Made by a program: the position numbers and the translations under genes | Origin: an uncultured Clostridia bacterium | GTDB lineage: Bacteria; Bacillota; Clostridia; Oscillospirales; Ruminococcaceae | DNA length: 19,804 nucleotides | Assembly (NCBI GenBank): GCA_947630315.1 | Contig: CANRHA010000005.1 | Location: forward strand, 1-19,804 | Direction: 5' to 3' | In this document: piece by piece, positions 7,625 to 13,450 of the stretch | Layout: the number at the start of each line of letters is the position of its first letter | How positions within the stretch are numbered: position 1 is the first letter of the stretch | The notes under the pieces: generated by a model | The model's input: the letters and a program-made list of their open reading frames with translations, nothing else | Databases searched by the model: none | What the model was told of the DNA's origin: nothing

Positions 7625-8012
7625 GATGTGGCCTTCGGCCACATCATAGATATTAGATATTAGATGATAGATGTTAGAGTTTAAAGGTGTCACCTGCGGT
7701 GACGGATTTGAATGTGGGGGATAATGCGGGCGGAATAGACACTCCCAGATGGTGAAGATGTGGCCGAAGCGGCCACATCAAGAAGATAGGTATTAGATGT
7801 TAGATGTTAGAGTTTAAAGGTGTCACCTGCGGTGACGGATTTGAATGTGGGGGATAATGCGGGCGGAATAGACACTCCCAGATGGTGAAGATGTGGCCGA
7901 AGCGGCCACATCAAGAAGATAGGTATTAGATGTTAGATGTTAGAGTTTAAAGGTGTCACCTGCGGTGACAGATTTGAATGTGGGGGATAATGCGGGCGGA
8001 ATGGACACTCCC
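7625..8012. repeat. 133-bp tandem repeat, three units with paired hairpins
   Basis: Units begin at 7625, 7757 and 7890. Two anchors (GGTGTCACC at 7686, 7819, 7952) are exactly 133 bases apart. Each unit carries hairpin 1 (GATGTGGCC/GGCCACATC), a YCTAAYA-type heptamer block in inverse orientation (four units at 7651-7678, further blocks at 7784-7811 and about 7917-7944), hairpin 2 (GTCACC TGC GGTGAC) and a unique ~55-base segment. Units 2 and 3 are almost identical. Unit 1 differs mainly in the first hairpin loop (TTC) and the heptamers, as expected of a recent duplication. I see no coding potential. Confidence 0.9.
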
Positions 8013-8013
8013 C

Positions 8014-8048
8014 AATCAGAAGACAGAAGACAGATATCAGAGGGCAGA
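8014..8048. repeat. Heptanucleotide array, five units (NNNCAGA type)
   Basis: AATCAGA, AGACAGA, AGACAGA, TATCAGA, GGGCAGA in register, starting 2 bases after the 133-bp array ends. It is the same family as the tails of cloverleaf copies A and B, but without a cloverleaf. Confidence 0.8.
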
Positions 8049-8096
8049 AGTGCTCCGACAGGGGGGCGGGAGTGACAGAGTACGTCACCACTACCC

Positions 8097-8460
8097 GGTT
8101 GTAAAAAAGGTATTCGCTGTGCTCATATTATTTAAATTTGTGCAAACACCCTATATAAAATACCCTCCCGCGAGCCTCCCAATTGATAGAAAGGTATTCG
8201 CTTCGCTCATGCTATCTTAAATTATCCAGCGCTATTGTGTGCCTTAGATAATAAAGCAAATCAAAGCGCGTCCACACACTATAAAAAGGTATTCGTAAAT
8301 TTCCTCGCGGAAATTTTCTCATGCTATTTGAATCACCCCACCCCCTGACCCCCTCCCCTCGAGGGGAGGGGAACACAATGAGGAAACCTTTAGGACTTGT
8401 AGAAAATTTGTAACTCGCCACGACTTTGTAAAAAAGGATTCGCTCACCCTCGTATTATCT
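8097..8460. repeat. Dispersed ~30-bp repeat, GGTATTCG ... CTCATGCTAT type
   Basis: Four direct copies in 350 bases: 8109-8133, 8193-8218, 8288-8330 and 8436-8460 (GGATTCG variant). Each is preceded by a run of A. The third carries an extra hairpin, AAATTTCC TCGC GGAAATTT (8297-8316), between its two halves. Partial and inverted copies lie at 8516-8528, 8629-8641 and 8709-8722. I see no gene here; the short open frame across 7978-8220 merely spans repeats. Confidence 0.7.
8350..8371. repeat. 22-bp C/G palindrome, copy 1
   Basis: CCCCTCCCC, TCGA, GGGGAGGGG: perfect dyad symmetry. An identical palindrome lies at 8552-8573. The upstream context CCACCCCCTGACCCC is partly shared with copy 2 (CCACCCTACCCCCCTGCCC). 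Confidence 0.85.
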
Positions 8461-8480
8461 TTTATCTTCAGCACCCACAT

Positions 8481-8515
8481 CAACTAACTACTAACAACTA
8501 CTCTCTAACTACTAT
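8481..8515. repeat. Heptanucleotide array, five units (CTACTAA type)
   Basis: CAACTAA, CTACTAA, CAACTAC, TCTCTAA, CTACTAT in 7-base register, ending exactly at the first base of the long inverted repeat at 8516. Confidence 0.75.
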
Positions 8516-8641
8516 CCGCTCATGCTATTTATAGCCACCCTACCCCCCTGCCCCCTCCCCTCGAGGGGAGGGGCACCTGCAAGGCCGTGGGCTTCTGCGT
8601 AGGTTGGGAGGGGGTAGGGTGAACTGCGATAGCATGAGCGG
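8516..8641. repeat. Nested long inverted repeat
   Basis: The outer pair is CCGCTCATGCTAT (8516-8528) with ATAGCATGAGCGG (8629-8641), a perfect 13 bp. The inner pair is CACCCTACCCCC (8536-8547) with GGGGGTAGGGTG (8610-8621), a perfect 12 bp. Inside lies palindrome copy 2 (8552-8573). Together they could fold into a long interrupted hairpin with a side arm. Bases 8642-8760 continue with a hairpin ATGCCTT/AAGGCAT (8676-8701), an inverted GGTATTCGC copy and another heptamer block (8725-8753). Confidence 0.85.
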
Positions 8642-8789
8642 ATTTTTCAGGGGCAGTTATGAGCAGCTGGCAGATATGCCTTTGGGATTGCAGCAAGGCA
8701 TGGCGACAGCGAGCGAATACCCTTTTAGATGATAGGTGTTAGATGATTAGAAGATAGAACGCTCTATCAAAGCTTGCGGAAAGCAAAAG

Positions 8790-8805
8790 GGCGTGCGGAC
8801 ACGCC
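8790..8805. repeat. Short hairpin GGCGTG/CACGCC
   Basis: Perfect 6-bp stem with loop CGGA. A short A-run precedes it (AAAA, 8785-8788), which would give a weak minus-strand terminator. No minus-strand gene is upstream of it, so its role is unclear. Confidence 0.35.
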
Positions 8806-8885
8806 GGAACCCTCTGCCACCGTTGCAGCCACCCTCTGCCTCTACCACAAGTTTCTGCTATCCGCCGACCTCGCTCTTACCTTCA

Positions 8886-9009
8886 TCTGATTTCTGATAT
8901 CTGACATCTGACCTCTGGCAGGGCGAAGCCCGCCCCGCGCGGGGCGCGGGGCCAGCGGCAGCTTCGCTGCCGCTGCGGCGGCCCCTCCGGGGCCGCCGGG
9001 GCTTCGCCC
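8886..9009. repeat. GC-rich cloverleaf-like repeat, copy B, with five-unit heptamer tail
   Basis: The heptamer tail is 8886-8920 (TCTGATT, TCTGATA, TCTGACA, TCTGACC, TCTGGCA; the NNNCAGA family read on the other strand). The outer stem is GGGCGAAGCCC (8921-8931) with GGGCTTCGCCC (8999-9009), shorter than in copies A and D. The hairpins are CCCCGCGC/GCGCGGGG (8933-8951), AGCGGCAGC/GCTGCCGCT (8954-8974) and GGCGGCCCC/GGGGCCGCC (8977-8997), all with triloops. The orientation is inverse to copy A, in the same order. GGCAG occurs on both sides (8917 and 9019). Confidence 0.9.
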
Positions 9010-9067
9010 CGGGCCTGCGGCAGAAGCAGCAGCCTTCTGCCACCGCCCTGCCGTGCCCCTCTCAACG

Positions 9068-9096
9068 CACAAGCGCAGGGCAAGGAGCATAAAATG
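9068..9096 (+). promoter_or_regulatory. Candidate sigma-K type promoter for dpaAB
   Basis: CACA at 9068-9071, a 16-base spacer, then CATAAAATG at 9088-9096. Bacillus sigma-K promoters have mACm, 16-17 bases, CATAnnnTA, so only the last base departs. Spo VF transcription is sigma-K dependent in B. subtilis. No sigma-A promoter is visible here. This is inference from short motifs. Confidence 0.5.
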
Positions 9097-9134
9097 AAGC
9101 ATAGAAATCATCGCATCATCTGGAGTGATCTTTA

Positions 9135-9968
9135 ATGAATAAATCCCTGCTTGTTATGGGCGGCGACAGGCGGATGCAGTACTGCGCCGAACACCTCTCG
9201 GCCGCCTTTGACGTTCACACCTACGGCTTTTCCGACTCAAAACCGATATGGGAGCTGAGACAGACCGACATTCTCGTACTGCCCTACCTCTCGATCGTCG
9301 GAGAGTACTTAAACGCCCCACTTATAAGTCAGAAGATCCCCGCCGTTTCGGCTCTCGATCTTTTAAAATACGGGGGAACGCTTTACGGCGGAGGGCTGGA
9401 TAATAGCTTTTTGAGCTACTGCGCCGAGCGCTGCGCTAAGGTTTATGATTTTTTTGATGATGAAGATCTTACCGTTGAAAACGCCGCGCTTACCGCCGAG
9501 GGTGCGGCTGAGATAATCTTAAAAGAAACCGAAGCGGCCGTATGCGGCGCCGATATCCTCATTCTCGGGTTCGGGAGGGTAGCAAAAGCTTGCGCCGCGG
9601 AATTTTCGGCCCTTGGAGCTAAAATAACGGTGGCCGCGCGTTCACTTTCGGCGCGCGAGGCGGCTCGGACCGCAGGCTATCGCGCAAACGAATTTATCTC
9701 AAAGGGCGCGCTTGAACACGCCGACGTGATCATCAACACGGTTCCGAGCGCGGTTCTCGGCGAGGGCGAACTTACGCTCATAAAAAAGGACGCGCTGATA
9801 CTTGATCTCTCATCAAAGCCCTACGGAACCGACTTCGACGCCGCTAAGCGCCTCGGGATAAAGGCTCTGACGGCCCCGGGCCTGCCGGGAAAGACCGCGC
9901 CGAAAACTGCCGGGCGGCTTATTGCCGAGGCAATAATGCGCAGAGAAAGGGGCGAACGAAATGGATAA
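9135..9968 (+). CDS. dpaA: Dipicolinate synthase subunit A (SpoVFA)
   Basis: Dehydrogenase subunit of dipicolinate synthase, which converts dihydrodipicolinate (a lysine-pathway intermediate) to dipicolinic acid in the mother cell during late sporulation. The product chelates calcium in the spore core. It has 277 residues. Residues 1-115 form the family N-terminal domain (VMGGDRRMQYCAEHL). A Rossmann NAD(P) site follows at ~141-152 (ILILGFGRVAKAC), with the 2-hydroxyacid dehydrogenase-like fold after it (IINTVPSAVLGE, ILDLSSKPYGTD). GGAG at 9122-9125 lies 9 bases before the ATG. Its end overlaps dpaB by 8 bases. No lysine genes (asd, dapA, dapG) flank the pair, unlike the Bacillus spoVF operon. 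Confidence 0.93.
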   Translation: MNKSLLVMGGDRRMQYCAEHLSAAFDVHTYGFSDSKPIWELRQTDILVLPYLSIVGEYLNAPLISQKIPAVSALDLLKYGGTLYGGGLDNSFLSYCAERCAKVYDFFDDEDLTVENAALTAEGAAEIILKETEAAVCGADILILGFGRVAKACAAEFSALGAKITVAARSLSAREAARTAGYRANEFISKGALEHADVIINTVPSAVLGEGELTLIKKDALILDLSSKPYGTDFDAAKRLGIKALTAPGLPGKTAPKTAGRLIAEAIMRRERGERNG

Positions 9969-10542
9969 GCTAAGAATAGGCTACGCGTTCACCGGCTCGT
10001 TCTGCACTTTCTCAAACAGCTTCGCCGCGATGCGAGAACTTGTAAGCCTCGGGCACGAACTCACGCCGATAGCCTCATTTAACAGCTATAACCTCTCAAC
10101 CCGCTTCGGGACCGCCGAGGAAAACCGCCGAAAAATGACGGAAATAAGCGGAAAAGACATCATCTGCACAATAGAAAAGGCCGAACCTATCGGCCCGAAA
10201 AAAATGTTCGATCTTCTGATCGTCGCACCCTGCACCTCGAACACCCTTGCAAAGCTCGCCAACGGCATAAACGACACGCCCGTGACCATGGCGGTAAAAA
10301 GTCACCTCAGAAACGCAGGGCCGGTCCTGATCGCAATATCCACAAACGACGCCCTTGCGGCCGCAGCAAAAAACATAGGCGCTCTCCAGAACAGCCGGGG
10401 CTACTACTTTGTTCCCTACCGCCAGGACGACACCGTTAAAAAGCCCATGTCCGCCGTGGCGGATTTCACCCTGCTGCCCGAGGCCGCCCTCCTCGCCGCC
10501 CGCGGAGCGCAGCTCCAACCCATCATCAGACCCGCGGGTTAG
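9961..10542 (+). CDS. dpaB: Dipicolinate synthase subunit B (SpoVFB), flavoprotein family
   Basis: Second subunit of dipicolinate synthase. It belongs to the flavoprotein fold family and works with DpaA in the mother cell. 193 residues. Recognisable blocks are GYAFTGSFCTFSNS (~7-20), the flavin-type loop LLIVAPCTSNTLAKLANGIN (~80-99) with DTPVTMAVKSHLRN, and VLIAISTNDALA. AAAGGGG lies 5-11 bases before the ATG, inside the end of dpaA, and the 8-base overlap implies translational coupling. The last base of the TAG stop is the first base of the outer stem of cloverleaf repeat C, so the mRNA folds immediately after the stop codon. Confidence 0.93.
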   Translation: MDKLRIGYAFTGSFCTFSNSFAAMRELVSLGHELTPIASFNSYNLSTRFGTAEENRRKMTEISGKDIICTIEKAEPIGPKKMFDLLIVAPCTSNTLAKLANGINDTPVTMAVKSHLRNAGPVLIAISTNDALAAAAKNIGALQNSRGYYFVPYRQDDTVKKPMSAVADFTLLPEAALLAARGAQLQPIIRPAG

Positions 10543-10636
10543 GGCCCCTTTTGAGGTGGGCGGCTCCGCCGCCCACCTCCCCCGCGCGCCCCGCGCGCGG
10601 GGCCGCCGCCGCGGAGCGGCGGCAAAAAAGGGGCCC
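10542..10636. repeat. GC-rich cloverleaf-like palindromic unit, type C
   Basis: Outer stem GGGCCCCTTTT (10542-10552) with AAAAGGGGCCC (10626-10636), a perfect 11 bp. Inside are three hairpins: GAGGTGGGCGGC/GCCGCCCACCTC with loop TCC (10553-10579, 12 bp), CCCCGCGCG/CGCGCGGGG (10580-10602, 9 bp) and CCGCCGC/GCGGCGG (10603-10622, 7 bp). The overall plan equals copies A, B and D, but apart from the CCCCGCGC arm the sequence differs. Bases 10637-10696 hold nothing I can name. Confidence 0.88.
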
Positions 10637-10696
10637 GCAGGGCTGCGCAAAGCGGCGGGGCGGCCTTAAGGGCAGAAAGCCGCATGCACACGCACC

Positions 10697-10722
10697 AAAA
10701 AAGCCCGGATCACCTCCGGGCC
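10697..10722 (-). terminator. Intrinsic terminator, minus strand
   Basis: Perfect 7-bp stem GCCCGGA (10703-10709), loop TCACC, TCCGGGC (10715-10721). The A-run at 10697-10702 becomes a six-T tract on the minus strand. It lies about 105 bases past the stop of the 10827-11420 gene. On the plus strand only CTT follows, so it is weaker for dpaAB. Confidence 0.8.
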
Positions 10723-10826
10723 TTATATGTGGCAGAAGAGCGCGCACATTCCGCCTATGTTATTCTCTTTGTTTGGGTCAAGCGCTAAAGGCCGCTCTAT
10801 CTTTTACTCCGCACGTCTCGGAACGC

Positions 10827-11420
10827 CTAAACAAGCACAATGCAGTTCATAAGGTTGTCCTCTCCGCTCACGGCCGCCTCGTCGGCTCTGTCAAGCCTCA
10901 AATAGATGCAGACAAGCCTTCCGGCGTTTATTACCGCTACCGCGTCATCCAAAAACTCGCCGGCTTCGCCCTCGGCCTCGGGGTCACCTATGCACATAAC
11001 AAGCTTTTTGGGGTCAAAGTACACCGAGTTCACGGGATATGCCGAATAGCAGCCGAAATTCTCGCTCATCAGCCTGTCGCTGCGGCAGTACATGACCTTA
11101 GGCTCGGCGGCGGGAATATTCAGATCCGCCTGCTTCGCCGTAAGCTTAGACATAAACCCGGTAAGCCTCGCGCAGCGCCCGCTTGAACAGTCTACCGAAA
11201 GCTCAAACCGCCAGTTACCGGCAAGATACACCGAAAAATCGCCCTCGCCCGAGCCGATATACTCTAAAGATGTGTTCGAGGTAAGGCGGAATCCCCCGCC
11301 CTCTCTTACTCTCTGGCCCAAAAATTCAAAAGTCATCCCGCTGTCGGGGTCGGGGTTTATAGGGTCGACCTTCTGCTTGCTGACCGACCTCTCCCACAGT
11401 GCTGTAATAAGGCTCTTCAA
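10827..11420 (-). CDS. Hypothetical protein, 197 residues
   Basis: I do not recognise the family. Translation probably begins at TTG 11420, since AGAAGGGG (11431-11438) is 10 bases upstream and a good promoter precedes it; the first internal ATG would be residue 29 and lacks a ribosome site. The product is soluble and mixed alpha/beta, with no signal peptide or membrane segment. Notable blocks are GMTFEFLGQRVREGGGFRL, DFSVYLAGNWRFELSVDC, PAAEPKVMYCRSDRLMSENF, AYPVNSVYFDPKKLVMCIG and the C-terminal LVCIYLRLDRADEAAVS. It has six cysteines but no paired CxxC. It has its own promoter and terminator, so it is monocistronic between trmB and dpaB. Confidence 0.75.
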   Translation of the reverse strand: MKSLITALWERSVSKQKVDPINPDPDSGMTFEFLGQRVREGGGFRLTSNTSLEYIGSGEGDFSVYLAGNWRFELSVDCSSGRCARLTGFMSKLTAKQADLNIPAAEPKVMYCRSDRLMSENFGCYSAYPVNSVYFDPKKLVMCIGDPEAEGEAGEFLDDAVAVINAGRLVCIYLRLDRADEAAVSGEDNLMNCIVLV

Positions 11421-11452
11421 TTATATACACCCCTTCTCTTTAGGATGTATAC

Positions 11453-11481
11453 ATTTTAGCATAAAGCAAGAAATTTTTCAA
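11453..11481 (-). promoter_or_regulatory. Sigma-A promoter with extended -10 for the 10827-11420 gene
   Basis: Minus strand TTGAAA (11476-11481), 17-base spacer, TAAAAT (11453-11458) preceded by TGC. It lies just beyond the trmB stop codon. Confidence 0.75.
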
Positions 11482-11507
11482 GAGCTTTGCAAAAATTTTG
11501 TGCAATT

Positions 11508-12185
11508 TTACTTCAGATACGCTTCAAGCCTGTATATCGGCAGACCCTGATCGGAAAAGCGCTTCTCATACTCGGTCATGATGTTGCCCTCAAAGCCGCT
11601 TTTGTGAAGGTCAAGGCTGATGTTTTTAAGCGTGTAGCCGCTCTCCGAAAACTCCTCGAGCGAAAACTCAAAGAACTCCCGGTTGTCGGTTTTCTGGTGT
11701 ATCTCCGCGCCCGGGGCGAGCAGCTTTTTGTATATCTCAAGAAATTTCCGGTGGGTCAGCCGATGGGCGGCGTATGATTTTTTCGGGAACGGACAGCTGA
11801 AATTCAGGTATATCCGCGAAATCGAACGAGGGGGTATGTACTTTTCAAGGTATTCGGCGTCGCATCTGCAAAGCTCGACGTTTTTAAGCCCGAGGGCTAT
11901 CGCCTTTTCGGCGGCGTCGACAATTACGTTTGAAGATTTCTCCACCGCAAGTATGTTCCCCTCAGGCTCCCTTTGGGCAAGCTCGCAGCAAAACTGCCCC
12001 TTGCCCGCGCCGATCTCAAGCGAAACGGGGTTGGAGTTCCCGAATATCTTTTTATAGTCGAGATACTCCTTTTCCTCGACGGCCCGCTGAAAATGCCGAT
12101 CGTCGACGTTTAATATCAGAAGTCTGCCGCTCGCCTCACATTCCGCAAGGCGCTCATCAAGGCGGGCTTTTCTGCGCATTCTCAA
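11508..12185 (-). CDS. trmB: tRNA (guanine-N7-)-methyltransferase
   Basis: SAM-dependent enzyme that methylates G46 in the tRNA variable loop. 225 residues. The SAM site is EIGAGKGQF (57-65). Later family signatures are KTDNREFFEFSL (165-176) and TEYEKRF (204-210). The start is TTG 12185: GGAGGT lies 6 bases upstream, and the resulting MRMRRKARLDE matches the family N-terminus (B. subtilis TrmB begins MRMRHKP). ATG 12179 is the alternative. The reading frame overlaps the galK stop by 4 bases (TTGA), so coupling is likely. The usual motif NFSDPWPKK reads NFSCPFPKK here, so a strongly conserved Asp is Cys131. Either the activity persists with a variant site or the enzyme has diverged. Confidence 0.88.
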   Translation of the reverse strand: MRMRRKARLDERLAECEASGRLLILNVDDRHFQRAVEEKEYLDYKKIFGNSNPVSLEIGAGKGQFCCELAQREPEGNILAVEKSSNVIVDAAEKAIALGLKNVELCRCDAEYLEKYIPPRSISRIYLNFSCPFPKKSYAAHRLTHRKFLEIYKKLLAPGAEIHQKTDNREFFEFSLEEFSESGYTLKNISLDLHKSGFEGNIMTEYEKRFSDQGLPIYRLEAYLK

Positions 12186-13402
12186 AGCGTTACCTCCGTG
12201 CCGCCGAACGGCCTTACCTTTAATACATAGCAGCTGCCCTCGCCGAACGCCGCCTCCATTCCCGAGACAAAATCGTCAAGAATATCCTTCGGAACAAAAG
12301 CCTGAATGGTTCCGGCAAATCCCCCGCCGTGGACCCTCGCGGCTCCCCTGCCGCCAAGCAGGGCCTTTGCAAGATATATCCCTATCGAGACGGCCTGCTC
12401 CTCGGGGTGGGCGCTTGAATAGACGTTCTGCAAGTATTTGTACGAGCTTTCGCCCGATTCGTTTATCACGCCGAGAAACGCCGTAAAATCGCCGTTTTTT
12501 ACCGCCTCGGCAAGCCTGTCCACCCGGGCGTTTTCATCAAAGAAATGCAGAGCGCGCAACACCGCCCTGTCGCCTACGGCGCTTCTTAAGCCGGAAATGT
12601 TCTTTACTATATCCTCGCGGGCAAGCTCTCTTAAGTACCCCTTGCCGAAATACCCCGCCGCCGCTTTCATCTCGGCGGGTATCGCCGCGTAATCGGGCGT
12701 AAGGTCGGCATGGTTTCCCTTTGTGTCGATTATGCAGAGGCTGTGGCCGTACTCCCCCGGGTCCATCGAAACGGATTCTATTATCGGGGCGGCAGGATCG
12801 GCAAAATCTATCTTTGTGAAGCCGCCCACCGAGCTTGCCATCTGGTCCATAAGCCCCGAGGGCTTACCGAAATACTCGTTCTCGGCGTACTGGGCTATCT
12901 GGGCTATCTCGACGTCCGAAACGGTTCCGCCGTTATAAAGCCCGTTGAGGATAGTTCCTATAAGGACCTCAAACGCGGCGGACGACGACAGCCCCGAGCC
13001 TTTTAAAACATTCGAGCGGGTATAGGCCTTAAAGCCGCCTATTTTATATCCGCGGGCGGCAAATCCCGCGCAGACGCCCCTTATAAGCGACGCCGAGCCG
13101 TTCTTTTCCGATTCGACGGGGCTGAGTTCGGTTATCTTTACGCTGTCCTCGGGGTAGCCCTCCGATTTTACCGTGACGGTATCTCCGCCGGTCATCTCGC
13201 AGGCGGCTATTACGTCAAGATCTACCGCCGCCGCCATCACCTTGCCGCGGTTGTGGTCGGTGTGGTTCCCGCAGATCTCCGATCTGCCCGGCGCGGAGAA
13301 AAATCTCTTAGGCTCGGAGCCGAAATATTCGCCGTACATCTTTCTTAAACCGGCGTATCTCTCGGCGGAGCCGCCTATTTCGTTCAGGGTTGCTTTTTTC
13401 AT
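12182..13402 (-). CDS. galK: Galactokinase
   Basis: GHMP-family kinase that phosphorylates galactose at C1, the entry to the Leloir pathway; cytoplasmic. 406 residues, typical length. Visible motifs are the N-terminal galactokinase signature APGRSEICGNHTDHNRG (37-53), the ATP-binding GHMP loop KGSGLSSSAAFE (134-145), catalytic Asp186 in LMDQMAS and the C-terminal GGGFAGTIQAF. The textbook signature is GRVNLIGEHTDYN; the form with N in place of E and H in place of Y is, from memory, a common Firmicute variant. AGGAGGA precedes the ATG by 6 bases. It lies 48 bases after the rodA-like gene and overlaps trmB. No galT or galE is in the window. Confidence 0.92.
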   Translation of the reverse strand: MKKATLNEIGGSAERYAGLRKMYGEYFGSEPKRFFSAPGRSEICGNHTDHNRGKVMAAAVDLDVIAACEMTGGDTVTVKSEGYPEDSVKITELSPVESEKNGSASLIRGVCAGFAARGYKIGGFKAYTRSNVLKGSGLSSSAAFEVLIGTILNGLYNGGTVSDVEIAQIAQYAENEYFGKPSGLMDQMASSVGGFTKIDFADPAAPIIESVSMDPGEYGHSLCIIDTKGNHADLTPDYAAIPAEMKAAAGYFGKGYLRELAREDIVKNISGLRSAVGDRAVLRALHFFDENARVDRLAEAVKNGDFTAFLGVINESGESSYKYLQNVYSSAHPEEQAVSIGIYLAKALLGGRGAARVHGGGFAGTIQAFVPKDILDDFVSGMEAAFGEGSCYVLKVRPFGGTEVTL

Positions 13403-13450
13403 ATGTATCCTCCTGTTCTTCGCGGCGCTCGGCGCGCCCGGAATTTTATG

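Noticed and set aside
7625..8012. CRISPR array
   Set aside because: Units are 133 bases with near-identical content throughout; there are no short repeats with unique spacers and no cas genes.
7978..8220. 80-residue plus-strand open frame
   Set aside because: It spans the end of the 133-bp array, a heptamer array and two dispersed repeats; the composition is not protein-like.
8097..8460. CRISPR-like spaced repeats (GGTATTCG type)
   Set aside because: Spacing is irregular (84, 95, 148 bases), units vary internally, and some copies are inverted.
10551..11186. 211-residue plus-strand open frame
   Set aside because: It starts in cloverleaf C and continues antisense to the 10827-11420 gene; Arg/Ala/Pro-rich shadow translation.
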